Part shown: positions 9,534-19,438 of the stretch, in pieces
How the letters are laid out: the number at the start of each line of letters is the position of its first letter
Numbering within the stretch: the stretch's first letter is position 1
Assembly: GCA_017427065.1 (NCBI GenBank)
Contig: JAFRTL010000010.1
Location: 88,975 to 152,974, forward strand
Reading direction: 5' to 3'
DNA: 64,000 nucleotides
Origin: Bacteroidaceae bacterium
Lineage (GTDB): Bacteria; Bacteroidota; Bacteroidia; Bacteroidales; Bacteroidaceae
Notes under the pieces: generated by a model
Told to the model about the DNA's origin: nothing
The model's database searches: none
The model's input: the letters and a program-made list of their open reading frames with translations, nothing else
Position numbers and translations under genes: made by a program

Positions 9534-10181
9534 TTATTCTTCTTCTAACGTGTCGGTTGTCAAGCTATCAACAGCAGTACTGTCTGCTTGCATTTCAGTT
9601 GTATCATTAATATAAAACACTCCACCTGGCTTAAAAATGGTATAATCGGTCATTTGCTGATTAGACTCAAAGCCCTCACCAGTCACAATTTTATCTTCTT
9701 GTTCTATGCGAATAAACTTGTCAGAATAGACCTTCTGAGTCTTTTCATCCCAAAAAAGCAATTCGGTGTTGAAACGTTCACCCTTAAGGTTTTTAATGGC
9801 CACGTCGCCCCTCAGCTCCCACAATCGATCCTTATCATAGTAATAAGCAGTGTCGGCCTTGATATCTGCATCTACCACGAAATCCTGGTCGAATTTCTCC
9901 AGATAGACTCCTTTCTCAAAAGCCCAATAGGAAGGATCTTTCCTGTCATAAACCAGCCATTCAGCTGCTTCAATCCTATAACGAATAAGTCCGGAATCCG
10001 AAATTAAGGTATTAACATCGTAGGTGGCAAGCACTGGCAACGAATCTCTTTCCGTGACGGCTTCGCCAAATACTTTGCCTTTATTGGAGCATGAGGTAAA
10101 TAAAAGAAGCATAACCACTGCACAGAATGCAATGGTTATGCTAGAAACACTATTTAAAACGACTTTAGCCGATTTAATCAT
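9534..10181 (-). CDS. lptC: LptC, periplasmic LPS export protein
   Basis: LptC relays LPS from the LptBFG extractor to LptA in the periplasm. The 215-residue protein has an N-terminal membrane or lipoprotein-like segment (VVMLLLFTSCS, Cys about 31) and the LptC beta-jellyroll signature (GLIRYRIEA, YDKDRLWELRGDVAIKNLKGERFNTELLFWDE). Bacteroidetes LptC often carries a lipobox, as here. It lies between a TPR protein (2 bp) and the CBS protein (2 bp), a tightly packed operon. Confidence 0.9.
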   Translation of the reverse strand: MIKSAKVVLNSVSSITIAFCAVVMLLLFTSCSNKGKVFGEAVTERDSLPVLATYDVNTLISDSGLIRYRIEAAEWLVYDRKDPSYWAFEKGVYLEKFDQDFVVDADIKADTAYYYDKDRLWELRGDVAIKNLKGERFNTELLFWDEKTQKVYSDKFIRIEQEDKIVTGEGFESNQQMTDYTIFKPGGVFYINDTTEMQADSTAVDSLTTDTLEEE

Positions 10182-10183
10182 AG

Positions 10184-11503
10184 TTATCTTGTACGTACAG
10201 TTGTTGACTCACCGATCCAACCACCGATAGTAACACGCTCGCCAGCCTTCACGCCCTGCATGAACAGGTCTTCAGAAGATGGCAGATAGCCAGAGTACTG
10301 ACGGATGAGCTGACGTGCCTGCTCCTCGCAGCTTGGGTCAACAGCGATTGCACGCTGCAACTTGTCGATGCAAAGAGAATAAGTCAGACGGTTCATAGCG
10401 CCATCATCAGTCCAGTTAGGACTCTGAGCATAAGCCATAGCAATCAGAATGTAAGGCTGACCGAAGTCGCTCTTGAAGTTGATAGCACGGTTGCAATAGT
10501 TACGAGCCTGGGCCAACTTCTTGCCATTCAGCAAAGCAGCAGCAGCAGCGTAAGCCATTTCAGCCTTCTTAGCGTCATCTTCTTCCATACCGATAGCCTC
10601 ATCGAAATACTTCACAGCCTCATCGTAGTCACCATTCTTATAATAACGGTAAGCCACACCTACAGCAGCCTCAGCAGTTGGCTCGATCTGATACATGTAG
10701 AAAGAAGCATCAGTGTAAACCTGGCTCTCACGGCAACCCATCATACTCAGAATAGAAATGGTGTTTACCAAGAACTCACGGTTGTTCTTGTTATCCTCTA
10801 CACGTGGACCATAGATGTTCTGCAAAGACTCGCAGTCAGCTACACCACTGTTGATGAACTCAGCTACGAGGTTCTCCTTCACAGCATCCCAGTTCTTCTT
10901 AGCCTCATCATCTGCAGCATTGTTAGCAGCCTCTTCTGCCAACTTAGTAGCAGCCAAATAATCAGCGAAGAAAGTGTCAGCAAAGTTCTTGTCGGCCTTA
11001 ACAAGCTCCTTAGACATCTGCACATAAGCCAAGATGGCAGTTGCGCGAGAGTTGGTCTTCTCAGCCTCTACAGACTCCTTATACCACTGGTAAGCCTGCT
11101 TAATATCTGGGTTCTTAGCGAACTGCAGATAGTCACCAGCCTTCTCAGCCAGCAGACGAGCAGGAGTAGGAACGCCACGCTGTCTGGTAGCAAATTCAGG
11201 GGCATACTTCATCTGAGCATCGCGCAGATCCATCAACTCCTTGAAATACTTATCATAGTCGGCAGAGTTCTTGTCAGTCAGGAAAGACTTCAAGATCTTG
11301 ATACCGTCAGTGTAATGATAATATCTCAGAGTAGGGCAGTCTCTCAGTACGGTCATGTTTGGTTCATAAGCGTCCTGATAGTTGCCAGAATTAGCAGCAG
11401 CGCGTGCGATGCTACTATTAGTGTTGCACTGATCGCTCTGTGCGAAAGCACCAGTCACCCCTGCAGTGAGGAGCAAACCGAGTAAAAGATTTCTCATTTT
11501 CAT
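10184..11503 (-). CDS. Secreted tetratricopeptide repeat protein
   Basis: About 439 residues if translation starts at the ATG at 11503, which puts a clean signal peptide (MKMRNLLLGLLLTAGVTGAFAQ) at the N-terminus. An upstream ATG at 11560 would add a 19-residue Asn-rich extension and is unlikely. The mature protein is helical and rich in Ala and Lys, with TPR units near 280-420 (AYRYYKNGDYDEAVKYFDEAI and YNCRAINFKSDFGQPYILIAMAY-like). It shares its operon with lptC and the outer-membrane barrel. This suggests a periplasmic envelope role, otherwise unknown. Confidence 0.85.
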   Translation of the reverse strand: MKMRNLLLGLLLTAGVTGAFAQSDQCNTNSSIARAAANSGNYQDAYEPNMTVLRDCPTLRYYHYTDGIKILKSFLTDKNSADYDKYFKELMDLRDAQMKYAPEFATRQRGVPTPARLLAEKAGDYLQFAKNPDIKQAYQWYKESVEAEKTNSRATAILAYVQMSKELVKADKNFADTFFADYLAATKLAEEAANNAADDEAKKNWDAVKENLVAEFINSGVADCESLQNIYGPRVEDNKNNREFLVNTISILSMMGCRESQVYTDASFYMYQIEPTAEAAVGVAYRYYKNGDYDEAVKYFDEAIGMEEDDAKKAEMAYAAAAALLNGKKLAQARNYCNRAINFKSDFGQPYILIAMAYAQSPNWTDDGAMNRLTYSLCIDKLQRAIAVDPSCEEQARQLIRQYSGYLPSSEDLFMQGVKAGERVTIGGWIGESTTVRTR

Positions 11504-11569
11504 TGTATTCAATTTTAAGTTATTGTTATTATTGTTTCTCTCAAAATATGTATAGTTCATACACTCTCA

Positions 11570-12838
11570 TTAGTTAATTCTCCGTTTGAAGAACCAAGTC
11601 TCGTTGAACGTCAGTCCTACAGTCACCTGGAAGATATTCTCATCCAATCTGGAGGCGCCTATGCCTTGCAAATGGGCGAATTGTCCAGAGACATTGATGA
11701 TGGAATTTGAACGTGGCACTGGCAATCCGAAGCCGATGCTCGCGCCATATTCCCTGGCAGCTCGTTTTCCATCCAACTTGTAATAAGGCAAGGAGTAATA
11801 TGCTCCAGCCCTATATTTCACAAGCTTCAGGAAGTTGTTTCCGTAGAGTGCTGGCATGTATTCTACACCAGCCGAAACCTTCATTCTATCGCAGAAGAGG
11901 TCTTTTCCATTCATGAACTTGACCTTGCTCCACTGCTGATAGAGGACGTCCATACCTACGGTCCACCTTTGGTCGTAAACATACGAGAAACCTAAACCAT
12001 AAGAATTAGGTATCTCGCAAGTCACTATCGTATCATTTACGGTCGATACTTCTGTATAAGATCCCGACACGCCAAGTGCCGTCGTCAGAGAAGCATCGTT
12101 GCTCAACTTCTGCTTTGGTGTGTATACAGCACCGATCACCAGTGTATTCCTGCTGTTGATACGATGCACATATTGCATGCCAAAGTCGAACTTGAAGCTA
12201 CGAACATCCACATTTTCAAGGTTTGTCACTCCCAATGCCGAAGGGTTCCTTGGGAATGTCTGCACCGCTCTATGTGTAATGTCGCCCCAAATATACGAAA
12301 AATTTGCACCAATTGACAGATTTTTGATAAAATTAATCGCTATACCGCCATAAAGTTGGTGCAATCCGCCGTCTCCATAGAAATTCAAAGAACTATAATT
12401 GTCAGCTGATGTAGGATCATCGTAAGTCTGACTTAGATTGTATCCCACAAATGAGAATGGGGTTAATCCCAAACTCATGGCAGCTTTCTTATTCAGTCTG
12501 AACTGCATGGCAAAGTAATTCACGCTGGTATTCTTTGCATTCAGCTTATACGTTCCGTCACTGAAATTAGTATTCTGCAACGTCACTCCTCCATCAAAGA
12601 GGAAAGTCAGGGAATCCATCGCCGTATAGCTGGCAGGATTGGAGATGTTCACGTGCAGACGGTCTCTCAGTCCGATGCCCATGCCACCCATCGCCCTGCT
12701 GTTCGACGAGATAGGATCAGCCAACGCTCCATATCCGTAACGGGTGTAAGGAGAATTGGTGTTGTTCTGTGCGCTCAATGCATCAGAAAATATTACCAGC
12801 AAAAGTAGCCATAATATTTGTCTGAATCTTGTCTTCAT
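11570..12838 (-). CDS. Outer-membrane beta-barrel protein (FadL/OmpP1-like)
   Basis: About 422 residues from the ATG at 12838, giving a signal peptide (MKTRFRQILWLLLLVIFSDALSAQ). The upstream in-frame start at 12886 lies before the predicted transcript start. The mature N-terminus (NSPYTRYGYGALADP...RAMGGMGIGLRD) and alternating aromatic strands are typical of Bacteroidetes FadL/OmpP1-like barrels. The protein ends in an aromatic-rich strand (ETWFFKRRIN). It leads the operon with the TPR protein, lptC and the CBS protein. The substrate is unknown. Confidence 0.82.
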   Translation of the reverse strand: MKTRFRQILWLLLLVIFSDALSAQNNTNSPYTRYGYGALADPISSNSRAMGGMGIGLRDRLHVNISNPASYTAMDSLTFLFDGGVTLQNTNFSDGTYKLNAKNTSVNYFAMQFRLNKKAAMSLGLTPFSFVGYNLSQTYDDPTSADNYSSLNFYGDGGLHQLYGGIAINFIKNLSIGANFSYIWGDITHRAVQTFPRNPSALGVTNLENVDVRSFKFDFGMQYVHRINSRNTLVIGAVYTPKQKLSNDASLTTALGVSGSYTEVSTVNDTIVTCEIPNSYGLGFSYVYDQRWTVGMDVLYQQWSKVKFMNGKDLFCDRMKVSAGVEYMPALYGNNFLKLVKYRAGAYYSLPYYKLDGKRAAREYGASIGFGLPVPRSNSIINVSGQFAHLQGIGASRLDENIFQVTVGLTFNETWFFKRRIN

Positions 12839-12863
12839 TTTCACATTAGATAAAATATGAGTG

Positions 12864-12894
12864 CAAAGATGCAACTTTTTCGCCACCTATCAAA
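12864..12894 (-). promoter_or_regulatory. Promoter of the outer-membrane barrel/lptC operon
   Basis: On the minus strand TTTG (12894-12891), 19 bp, then CATCTTTG (12871-12864), one mismatch from TAnnTTTG. The transcript would start near 12857, about 20 nt before the chosen ATG. This argues for the start at 12838. Confidence 0.6.
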
Positions 12895-13026
12895 AAGTTT
12901 TTCCCTTTCTTGCCGTTAAATTATTCAAAATGTCATAAATCGAACCCTTTTCTACTATGTGAATGCCGTTTTGCACCCATTTACTGCACTTTTATTTGTT
13001 AAAAAACATTTCATATCCGTTCTTGC

Positions 13027-13080
13027 TAGTTAGGAAAATTTTTCTCTCTAACTAGGAAAAAATATTTTCGCAGTTGCGCA
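13027..13080. repeat. Composite palindromic element, copy 1 (CTAGTTAG...CTAACTAG...GCGCAA)
   Basis: CTAGTTAGGAAAA and CTAACTAGGAAAA, separated by a T/C-rich spacer, form an inverted repeat, followed about 14 bp later by GCAGTTGCGC. A second, longer copy lies at 21397-21464. The element sits directly upstream of the -7 box of the DUF4105 gene. Confidence 0.7.
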
Positions 13081-13100
13081 ATTATATGGCGGGGGTTTCT

Positions 13101-13108
13101 TATCTTTG
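13101..13108 (+). promoter_or_regulatory. -7 box TATCTTTG, 7 nt before the DUF4105 start codon
   Basis: TATCTTTG matches TAnnTTTG. The ATG at 13116 begins 7 nt after it, so the transcript would be leaderless or nearly so. TTG at 13074-13076 is a possible but loosely spaced -33 element. Confidence 0.65.
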
Positions 13109-13115
13109 CACCTTG

Positions 13116-14294
13116 ATGAAAAGATTTCTTTACATATTTATTACTTTCTTCTCTGTCTTGAGCCTAAAAGCACAGACAGATAGTCTAACGGTGAGCCTGC
13201 TGACATGCGGTCCTGGACAGGAGGTGTATAACCTCTTCGGACATTCGGCCATCCGCGTGAAAAATGAGGCAACAGGGGTGGATTATGTGTTCAATTACGG
13301 CATCTTCAGCTTCAATACGCCCAACTTTGTGCTGCGCTTCACTTTGGGACAGACGGATTATCAGTTGGGGGTGCAGTATTATGACGATTTCGTTTACAAC
13401 TATGAAATGCAAGGGCGTTTCGTACATGAGCAACTGCTGAATCTCACACCCGCAGAGCGTTTGCAGCTTGCCGTACTGCTGGAAGAGAATTACAAGCCAG
13501 AGAACCGCGTGTATCGCTATAACTACTTCTACGACAACTGCTCTACCCGTCCGCGTGACATGATAGAGAGGGCCATCAACGGACAGGTAATCTATCAGGA
13601 AGATATGGATACACCACAGAAGAGCCTCACTTATCGTGGATTGGTACACAACTATACCAAACGGAATGCCTGGTCGCGCTTTGGCATCGACTTACTGCTT
13701 GGCAGTGAGGCCGATAAGCCTATCAGCCGAAGGGCTTCCATGTTCATTCCTTTCCTCTTGGAACAATACTTCGGCACGGCACAACGAACTGACTTACAAG
13801 GGAAAAGCAGTGGACTTATCACAGAGCAACGCACCATCATCGAACAGGACGAGAGCGACTGGCCCTCTCCCACTCCCTTTACTCCCATGCGCCTGTTTCT
13901 GCTGCTCTTCATCGTAGTGGCAGCCCTTACCATTTGGGGCATCAGAAAACAGAAAAGTCTGTGGGGATTGGATTTAGTGCTTTTTGCCGCTGCAGGTATC
14001 GCGGGATGCATCATCGCCTTTATGGTGGCATTCTCAGAGCATCCGGCAGTCAGTCCAAACTACCTGCTTTTCGTCTTCCATCCACTGCACTTATTCTGTC
14101 TTCCTTGGATACTTAGAAAGGTGAAAAAGCTACAAAGAAGTCGTTATATGGGGTTAAATGCAGTGATTTTAACGCTCTTTATCATCTTTTGGGTACTGAT
14201 TCCGCAAAAATTCCCAATAGAAGTATTACCTTTGGCCTCAGTTTTGTTGGTAAGGTCTATCAGCAACATTATCTTGAGTTATCGCAAAGCATGA
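13116..14294 (+). CDS. DUF4105 (Lnb N-terminal-like) membrane protein
   Basis: About 392 residues from the ATG at 13116, which gives a signal sequence (MKRFLYIFITFFSVLSLKAQ). Upstream in-frame starts precede the promoter box. The periplasmic domain (about 20-260) has the DUF4105 hallmarks LLTCGPGQEVYNLFGHSAIRV and YNYFYDNCSTRPRDMIERAI, with a conserved His and Cys. DUF4105 is related to the N-terminus of lacto-N-biosidase chaperone-like proteins and to a papain/NlpC-like fold. The C-terminal 130 residues hold four hydrophobic helices. Enzymatic function is not established. The stop overlaps the next start as ATGA. Confidence 0.86.
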   Translation: MKRFLYIFITFFSVLSLKAQTDSLTVSLLTCGPGQEVYNLFGHSAIRVKNEATGVDYVFNYGIFSFNTPNFVLRFTLGQTDYQLGVQYYDDFVYNYEMQGRFVHEQLLNLTPAERLQLAVLLEENYKPENRVYRYNYFYDNCSTRPRDMIERAINGQVIYQEDMDTPQKSLTYRGLVHNYTKRNAWSRFGIDLLLGSEADKPISRRASMFIPFLLEQYFGTAQRTDLQGKSSGLITEQRTIIEQDESDWPSPTPFTPMRLFLLLFIVVAALTIWGIRKQKSLWGLDLVLFAAAGIAGCIIAFMVAFSEHPAVSPNYLLFVFHPLHLFCLPWILRKVKKLQRSRYMGLNAVILTLFIIFWVLIPQKFPIEVLPLASVLLVRSISNIILSYRKA

Positions 14295-15856
14295 AGAAAG
14301 GACTGCTGACATACATCCTGCTGCTGACGTTGAGTGGACTGCAAGCGCAGACTCCAACGCCCAGACTGGTGGTCTCTCTTACCATAGACCAACTGCGTTC
14401 TGACTATCTGGAGAATTTTGCAGCACTCTATGGCGAGCAAGGCTTCAAGCGCTTGATGCGTGATGGCAGGTTCTATACTCAGACACAGTTTGATTTTAAC
14501 CAACCCGACCGCGCTTCTGCGATGGCCTCTGTCTATACTGGAGCTACCCCTTCTGTTCACGGTATCATCGGAGGAAAATGGCTGGATACATCGACACTGA
14601 ACGTGAAGAGTTGTGTGGATGATGCCAACTACATCGGTAATTACACCAATGAGAGCAGTTCTGCCATGCAGATGCTCACCACCACCGTTACAGATGAACT
14701 AAAGATACAGACAGGTGGAAAGGCTTTGGTTTATGCTATTGCGCCCTTCAGAGATGCTGCCATTCTTTCAGCTGGTCATGCGGCCGATTGTGCCCTCTGG
14801 CTGAACGAAAGTACTGGTAAATGGTGCAGTACCACCTACTATAGCGAATTCCCTGCATGGCTTAGTCAGTACAACGAGCAACGCTCACCTGCTTACACGC
14901 TGAAGAACCAGTCGTGGACCCCAACCCTTACCCCTGGACAGTATGTCTATCTCTCTAATACCCAAGAAGCTGCATTCAAGTACACTCCTAGTGAAGACAA
15001 GGTCAATCTATACCGCTTGTATTGCACCACACCCCTTGTTAATGATGAGATCAACAAGCTGACGGAGGAGTTGCTGAACAACCATCCGATTGGTTATGAC
15101 CTTACCCCTGATTTTCTGTCGCTTACGTACTATGCAGGAGGCTACAACCATCAAGCAGGTACCGACCATGCAATAGAGATTCAAGATGCCTATCTGCGTT
15201 TAGACCAAAGCATAGCCCAATTACTCAGCCTGTTGGACCGCAAAGTTGGTATGCAGAACATCTTGTTCTGCGTTTCTTCTACTGGTTATAACGACTTAGA
15301 TGCCTTAGAGCCAAAGAGATACCGCATTCCATCAGGAGAGTTCTATTTGAACCGCTGTGCTGCTCTGCTCAACGTCTATCTGATGGCTACCTATGGCGAA
15401 GGACAATATATTGAGGCCTACAACGACCAGCAAATCTACCTGAACCACAAGCTCATCGAAGAAAAGCAGATTAGCCTCTCGGACATTGAGGAAAAAGCCT
15501 CCGAGTTTTTGGCACAATTCAGTGGTGTACAGCAAGTATTCACTGCCAATAAACTTTTGATTGGCGCAGGAAATACTTCTTGGGAGCGTACCCGCAATGG
15601 TTTCTATGCAGAACGTTCTGGAGACTTGCTTTTAGATATTCTGCCAGGATGGACGATTGTCGATGAAAAAGATGCTACTAAAAATACAGTTGTCAACAAG
15701 GCCCAAGTGCCAACACCTTATATAATTTTGGGCACAGGTATCAAACCTGCCATTGTGCGCACTCCAGTTTCTGCTAAATGCATTGCCCCAACCTTGGCAG
15801 GCGCTCTTCACATCCGTGCCCCAAATGCATCTGAGGCATTTTCTTTAGATTTTTAA
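14291..15856 (+). CDS. Alkaline-phosphatase-superfamily protein (PafA-like)
   Basis: About 521 residues, starting at the ATG at 14291 that overlaps the preceding stop (ATGA), with signal peptide MKKGLLTYILLLTLSGLQAQ. It has the type-I phosphodiesterase/alkaline phosphatase fold: the metal site (LVVSLTIDQLRSDYLENF), the nucleophile region (PDRASAMASVYTGATPSVHGIIG), YNHQAGTDHAIEIQDAYLRLD and a late SAKCIAPTLAGAL. PafA is the constitutive periplasmic phosphatase of many Bacteroidetes, with Thr as nucleophile. Which residue acts as nucleophile here is not certain from reading alone, and a sulfatase-like or pyrophosphatase activity is possible. Confidence 0.85.
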   Translation: MKKGLLTYILLLTLSGLQAQTPTPRLVVSLTIDQLRSDYLENFAALYGEQGFKRLMRDGRFYTQTQFDFNQPDRASAMASVYTGATPSVHGIIGGKWLDTSTLNVKSCVDDANYIGNYTNESSSAMQMLTTTVTDELKIQTGGKALVYAIAPFRDAAILSAGHAADCALWLNESTGKWCSTTYYSEFPAWLSQYNEQRSPAYTLKNQSWTPTLTPGQYVYLSNTQEAAFKYTPSEDKVNLYRLYCTTPLVNDEINKLTEELLNNHPIGYDLTPDFLSLTYYAGGYNHQAGTDHAIEIQDAYLRLDQSIAQLLSLLDRKVGMQNILFCVSSTGYNDLDALEPKRYRIPSGEFYLNRCAALLNVYLMATYGEGQYIEAYNDQQIYLNHKLIEEKQISLSDIEEKASEFLAQFSGVQQVFTANKLLIGAGNTSWERTRNGFYAERSGDLLLDILPGWTIVDEKDATKNTVVNKAQVPTPYIILGTGIKPAIVRTPVSAKCIAPTLAGALHIRAPNASEAFSLDF

Positions 15857-15965
15857 GCATATCTTGCAAAGGAGTTGGCATCTCAGCTTAGTAAAACTGC
15901 AGTTGCTTTCATTCTGAAAAGAAAAGAAAAACAAGTTTTCCTTTTACATTTCACTCGTTTTTGCG

Positions 15966-15973
15966 TAACTTTG
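15966..15973 (+). promoter_or_regulatory. -7 box TAACTTTG for secA
   Basis: TAACTTTG matches TAnnTTTG and lies 41 bp before the secA ATG (16015), leaving an A/T-rich leader typical for the phylum. Confidence 0.6.
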
Positions 15974-16014
15974 CAGGGTAATAATCGTAAACTATATAAA
16001 ACATATATATAAAC

Positions 16015-19000
16015 ATGGGATTTAATGAATTTTTAAGTAAGATTTTCGGTAATAAATCTTCTCGAGACATGAAGGAGATTTCTCCATGGGTAGAAAAGAT
16101 TAAAGCAGCATATCCTGCCATACAGCAACTGGATAACGACGCCTTGCGTGCCAAGACTCAGGAACTGAAGGCAAAGGTGCAGAACTCTGCACAGGCTGAA
16201 AAAGCCAAGATTCAAGAACTAAAAGACAGTATCGAGCAAACAGAGCTGGAAGATCGCGAGGCTATCTTCAACCAGATAGACAAACTAGAGAAGGAGGTTC
16301 TTGAGATTTATGAGAAGGCCTTGGACGAAGTATTGCCTGAGGTTTTCGCCATCGTAAAGGAGACGGCTCGTCGTTTCACTGAAAATGAAGAAACGGTGGT
16401 GACTGCCAACGATTTCGACCGCGACCTGGCTGCTTCACACGACTTTGTGCGCATCGAAGGCGACAAGGCCATCTATGTAAATCACTGGATGGCTGGTGGT
16501 AGTGAAATCACATGGAATATGGTACACTATGATGTGCAGCTCTTCGGTGGTGTGGTACTTCATAAAGGTAAGATTGCAGAAATGGCCACTGGTGAAGGAA
16601 AAACCTTGGTGGCTACCCTCCCCGTCTTCCTGAACGCACTGACTGGCAATGGTGTACATGTGGTGACTGTGAATGATTACCTCTCCAAGCGTGACTCTGA
16701 ATGGATGGGACCACTCTATATGTTCCATGGTCTGAGTGTGGATTGCATCGATAAGCATCAGCCTAATTCTGAGGCTCGTCGCAAGGCTTATCTGGCAGAT
16801 ATCACCTTTGGTACCAACAATGAGTTTGGTTTCGACTACCTGCGTGACAATATGGCCATGCGCCCACAAGATTTGGTGCAGCGCCAACACAACTATGCCA
16901 TCGTGGATGAGGTGGACTCTGTGCTGATCGATGATGCCCGTACCCCTCTGATTATCTCTGGTCCTATTCCTCGTGGCGATGTGGAACAACTCTTTGAGCA
17001 GTTCCGTCCGATGGTGGAAAAATTAGTAGCCAAGCAGAAAGAACTGGCTACCAAATACCTGGCAGATGCTAAGCGTATGGTTTACTCTGACGACCAGAAA
17101 GAAGTGGAGGCTGGTTTCCTCTCCCTCTATCGTAGCCACAAGGCATTGCCAAAGAACCAACCGCTGATCAAGTTCCTCAGCGAGCAGGGCATCAAGGCCG
17201 GCATGCTCAAGACCGAGGAAATCTATATGGAGCAGAACAACCGTCGTATGCATGAGGTGACAGAACCTCTGTACTTCGTGATCGACGAGAAGTTGAAGAG
17301 CGTGGATTTGACTGACAAGGGTTTTGATGAAATCAGTGGTTATACCTCAGATCCTACGTTCTTTGTGTTACCTGATATCGCTACCGAACTTTCACAACTG
17401 GAAGCGCGTACCGACCTTACAGATGAGGAACGCCTGCAGAAGAAAGACGAGATGCTGACCGACTATTCCATTAAATCGGAACGTGTACACACCCTTTTGC
17501 AGTTGCTCAAGGCCTACACCATGTTTACTAAGGATGTGGACTACGTACTGATCAATGACCAGGTGAAGATTGTGGACGAGCAGACTGGTCGTATCATGGA
17601 AGGTCGCCGTTGGAGCGATGGCCTGCATCAGGCTGTTGAATCCAAGGAGCGCGTGAAAGTGGAAGCTGCCACGCAGACCTTTGCTACCATCACCCTGCAG
17701 AACTATTTCCGTATGTATCACAAGTTGGCAGGTATGACAGGTACGGCAGAAACAGAAGCAGGTGAGTTCTGGGATATCTATAAGTTGGATGTAGTGGTTA
17801 TCCCTACCAACCGTCCAATTGCTCGTAACGATATGAACGACCGCGTTTACAAGACAAAACGCGAAAAGTATAAAGCCGTCATTGCTGAGATAGAGAAGCT
17901 GCGCAATGCAGGCCGTCCAGTCTTGGTAGGTACTACTTCCGTGGAAATCTCAGAGACCTTAAGCCGTATGCTCGACATGCGTAAGATTCAGCATAACGTG
18001 TTGAATGCGAAGTTGCACCAACGTGAGGCTGAAGTTGTGGCACTGGCAGGTCAGAGCCATTTGGGCAAAATCATGGTGCCTGATAAAGATGGCAACATGC
18101 ATGAGGAAGAGCGCATGTTGGGTGCTGTAACCATTGCCACCAACATGGCAGGTCGTGGTACCGATATCAAACTGACGCCAGAAGTGCGTGAGGCAGGTGG
18201 TTTGGCCATCGTAGGTACAGAACGCCATGAATCCCGTCGTGTGGACCGCCAGTTACGTGGACGTTCTGGTCGTCAAGGTGATCCAGGTTCATCCGTTTTC
18301 TTCGTTTCTTTGGAAGACGACCTGATGCGTCTGTTCTCTTCTGACCGCATTGCCAGCGTGATGGACAAGTTGGGCTACAAGGAAGGCGACATGTTGGAGC
18401 ACAAAATGATCTCACAGAGCATCGAGCGCGCCCAGAAGAAGGTGGAGGAAAACAACTTCGGTATTCGTAAGCATCTGTTGGAATACGATGACGTGATGAA
18501 CAAGCAGCGTACAGTGATCTACACCAAGCGTCGCCATGCTTTGATCGGTGAGCGCATCGGTATGGACATCGTGAACATGATTTGGGAGCGTTGCGAAAAG
18601 GCCGTTGGTGCGCCCGACTATGAGAACTGCAAGATGGACATTCTGCAGACACTGGCTATGGAGCCTCCTTTCACTGAGCAAGAGTTTCTGGATAAGGGCA
18701 AACAAGCACTCACCGAGCAGGTATTTGATGCTGCGATGGCCATGTTCAAGCGCAGAACAGAACACTTGGCAGAGGTGGCCAACCCTGTCATCAAGATGGT
18801 TTACGAGAATCAGGGACAGATGTACGAGAACATCCTCATCCCTATCACCGATGGCAAGAAGGTCTATAACATCTCCGTCAATCTGAAGGAAGCCTATGAG
18901 ACTGAATGTAAGTCGGTTGTGAAGGGTTTCGAAAAGTCCATCCTGCTGCACGTGATCGATGAAGCCTGGAAGGAGAACCTTCGCGAGCTCGATGAGTTGC

Positions 19001-19386
19001 GCCATTCTGTGCAGAATGCCAGCTACGAGCAGAAAGACCCATTGCTCATATACAAGTTGGAGTCTGTCACCCTCTTCGATCAGATGGTGGAGCAGATCAA
19101 CAGCGAGACAGTGGCTATCTTGATGCGTGGCCAGATTCCTCTACAGGAGCAACAGCCAAATCAGGTACGTGCTGCAGCCCCTGAACAGAAGCAAGACATG
19201 AGCAAATATCGTGAGCAGAAAGAAGACCTCAACGATCCTGCCCAGGATGCCGCTGCCCGTCAGGATACGCGCCAACAGCCAAAGAACCAGCCATTCGTGG
19301 CTCCAAAGAAGATTGGTCGTAACGACCCATGTCCTTGCGGCAGTGGCAAGAAGTACAAGAACTGTCACGGCAAGGGGATTGCGTGA
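16015..19386 (+). CDS. secA: Preprotein translocase ATPase SecA
   Basis: The 1123-residue SecA is longer than the E. coli protein, as is usual in Bacteroidetes, mostly through insertions in NBD1 and the N-terminal region (residues 30-110 are highly charged). Walker A is [11 protein letters not shown] and Walker [21 protein letters not shown]. The helicase motifs ([27 protein letters not shown]) and the scaffold domain follow. The protein ends with the zinc/SecB-binding motif ([14 protein letters not shown], four metal ligands as Cys/Cys/Cys/His). It drives preproteins through SecYEG; secG lies at the left edge of the window. Confidence 0.98.
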   Translation: MGFNEFLSKIFGNKSSRDMKEISPWVEKIKAAYPAIQQLDNDALRAKTQELKAKVQNSAQAEKAKIQELKDSIEQTELEDREAIFNQIDKLEKEVLEIYEKALDEVLPEVFAIVKETARRFTENEETVVTANDFDRDLAASHDFVRIEGDKAIYVNHWMAGGSEITWNMVHYDVQLFGGVVLHKGKIAEMATGEGKTLVATLPVFLNALTGNGVHVVTVNDYLSKRDSEWMGPLYMFHGLSVDCIDKHQPNSEARRKAYLADITFGTNNEFGFDYLRDNMAMRPQDLVQRQHNYAIVDEVDSVLIDDARTPLIISGPIPRGDVEQLFEQFRPMVEKLVAKQKELATKYLADAKRMVYSDDQKEVEAGFLSLYRSHKALPKNQPLIKFLSEQGIKAGMLKTEEIYMEQNNRRMHEVTEPLYFVIDEKLKSVDLTDKGFDEISGYTSDPTFFVLPDIATELSQLEARTDLTDEERLQKKDEMLTDYSIKSERVHTLLQLLKAYTMFTKDVDYVLINDQVKIVDEQTGRIMEGRRWSDGLHQAVESKERVKVEAATQTFATITLQNYFRMYHKLAGMTGTAETEAGEFWDIYKLDVVVIPTNRPIARNDMNDRVYKTKREKYKAVIAEIEKLRNAGRPVLVGTTSVEISETLSRMLDMRKIQHNVLNAKLHQREAEVVALAGQSHLGKIMVPDKDGNMHEEERMLGAVTIATNMAGRGTDIKLTPEVREAGGLAIVGTERHESRRVDRQLRGRSGRQGDPGSSVFFVSLEDDLMRLFSSDRIASVMDKLGYKEGDMLEHKMISQSIERAQKKVEENNFGIRKHLLEYDDVMNKQRTVIYTKRRHALIGERIGMDIVNMIWERCEKAVGAPDYENCKMDILQTLAMEPPFTEQEFLDKGKQALTEQVFDAAMAMFKRRTEHLAEVANPVIKMVYENQGQMYENILIPITDGKKVYNISVNLKEAYETECKSVVKGFEKSILLHVIDEAWKENLRELDELRHSVQNASYEQKDPLLIYKLESVTLFDQMVEQINSETVAILMRGQIPLQEQQPNQVRAAAPEQKQDMSKYREQKEDLNDPAQDAAARQDTRQQPKNQPFVAPKKIGRNDPCPCGSGKKYKNCHGKGIA

Positions 19387-19412
19387 GAAATTGAGAATTG
19401 AGGATTGAGGAT
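19384..19412. repeat. Tandem AATTGAG/ATTGAGG short repeat
   Basis: About four imperfect heptamers (AAATTGAG AATTGAG GATTGAG GATTA), the reverse complement of the CTCAATT/TTCAATT repeats seen inside the next gene and inside mnmE. Confidence 0.65.
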
Positions 19413-19438
19413 TAAATTGTTTTATTCATTATAAAAAT

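Noticed and set aside
18412-19005. 197-codon minus-strand ORF opposite secA
   Set aside because: SecA is unmistakable on the plus strand; the reverse frame is a by-product of codon bias.
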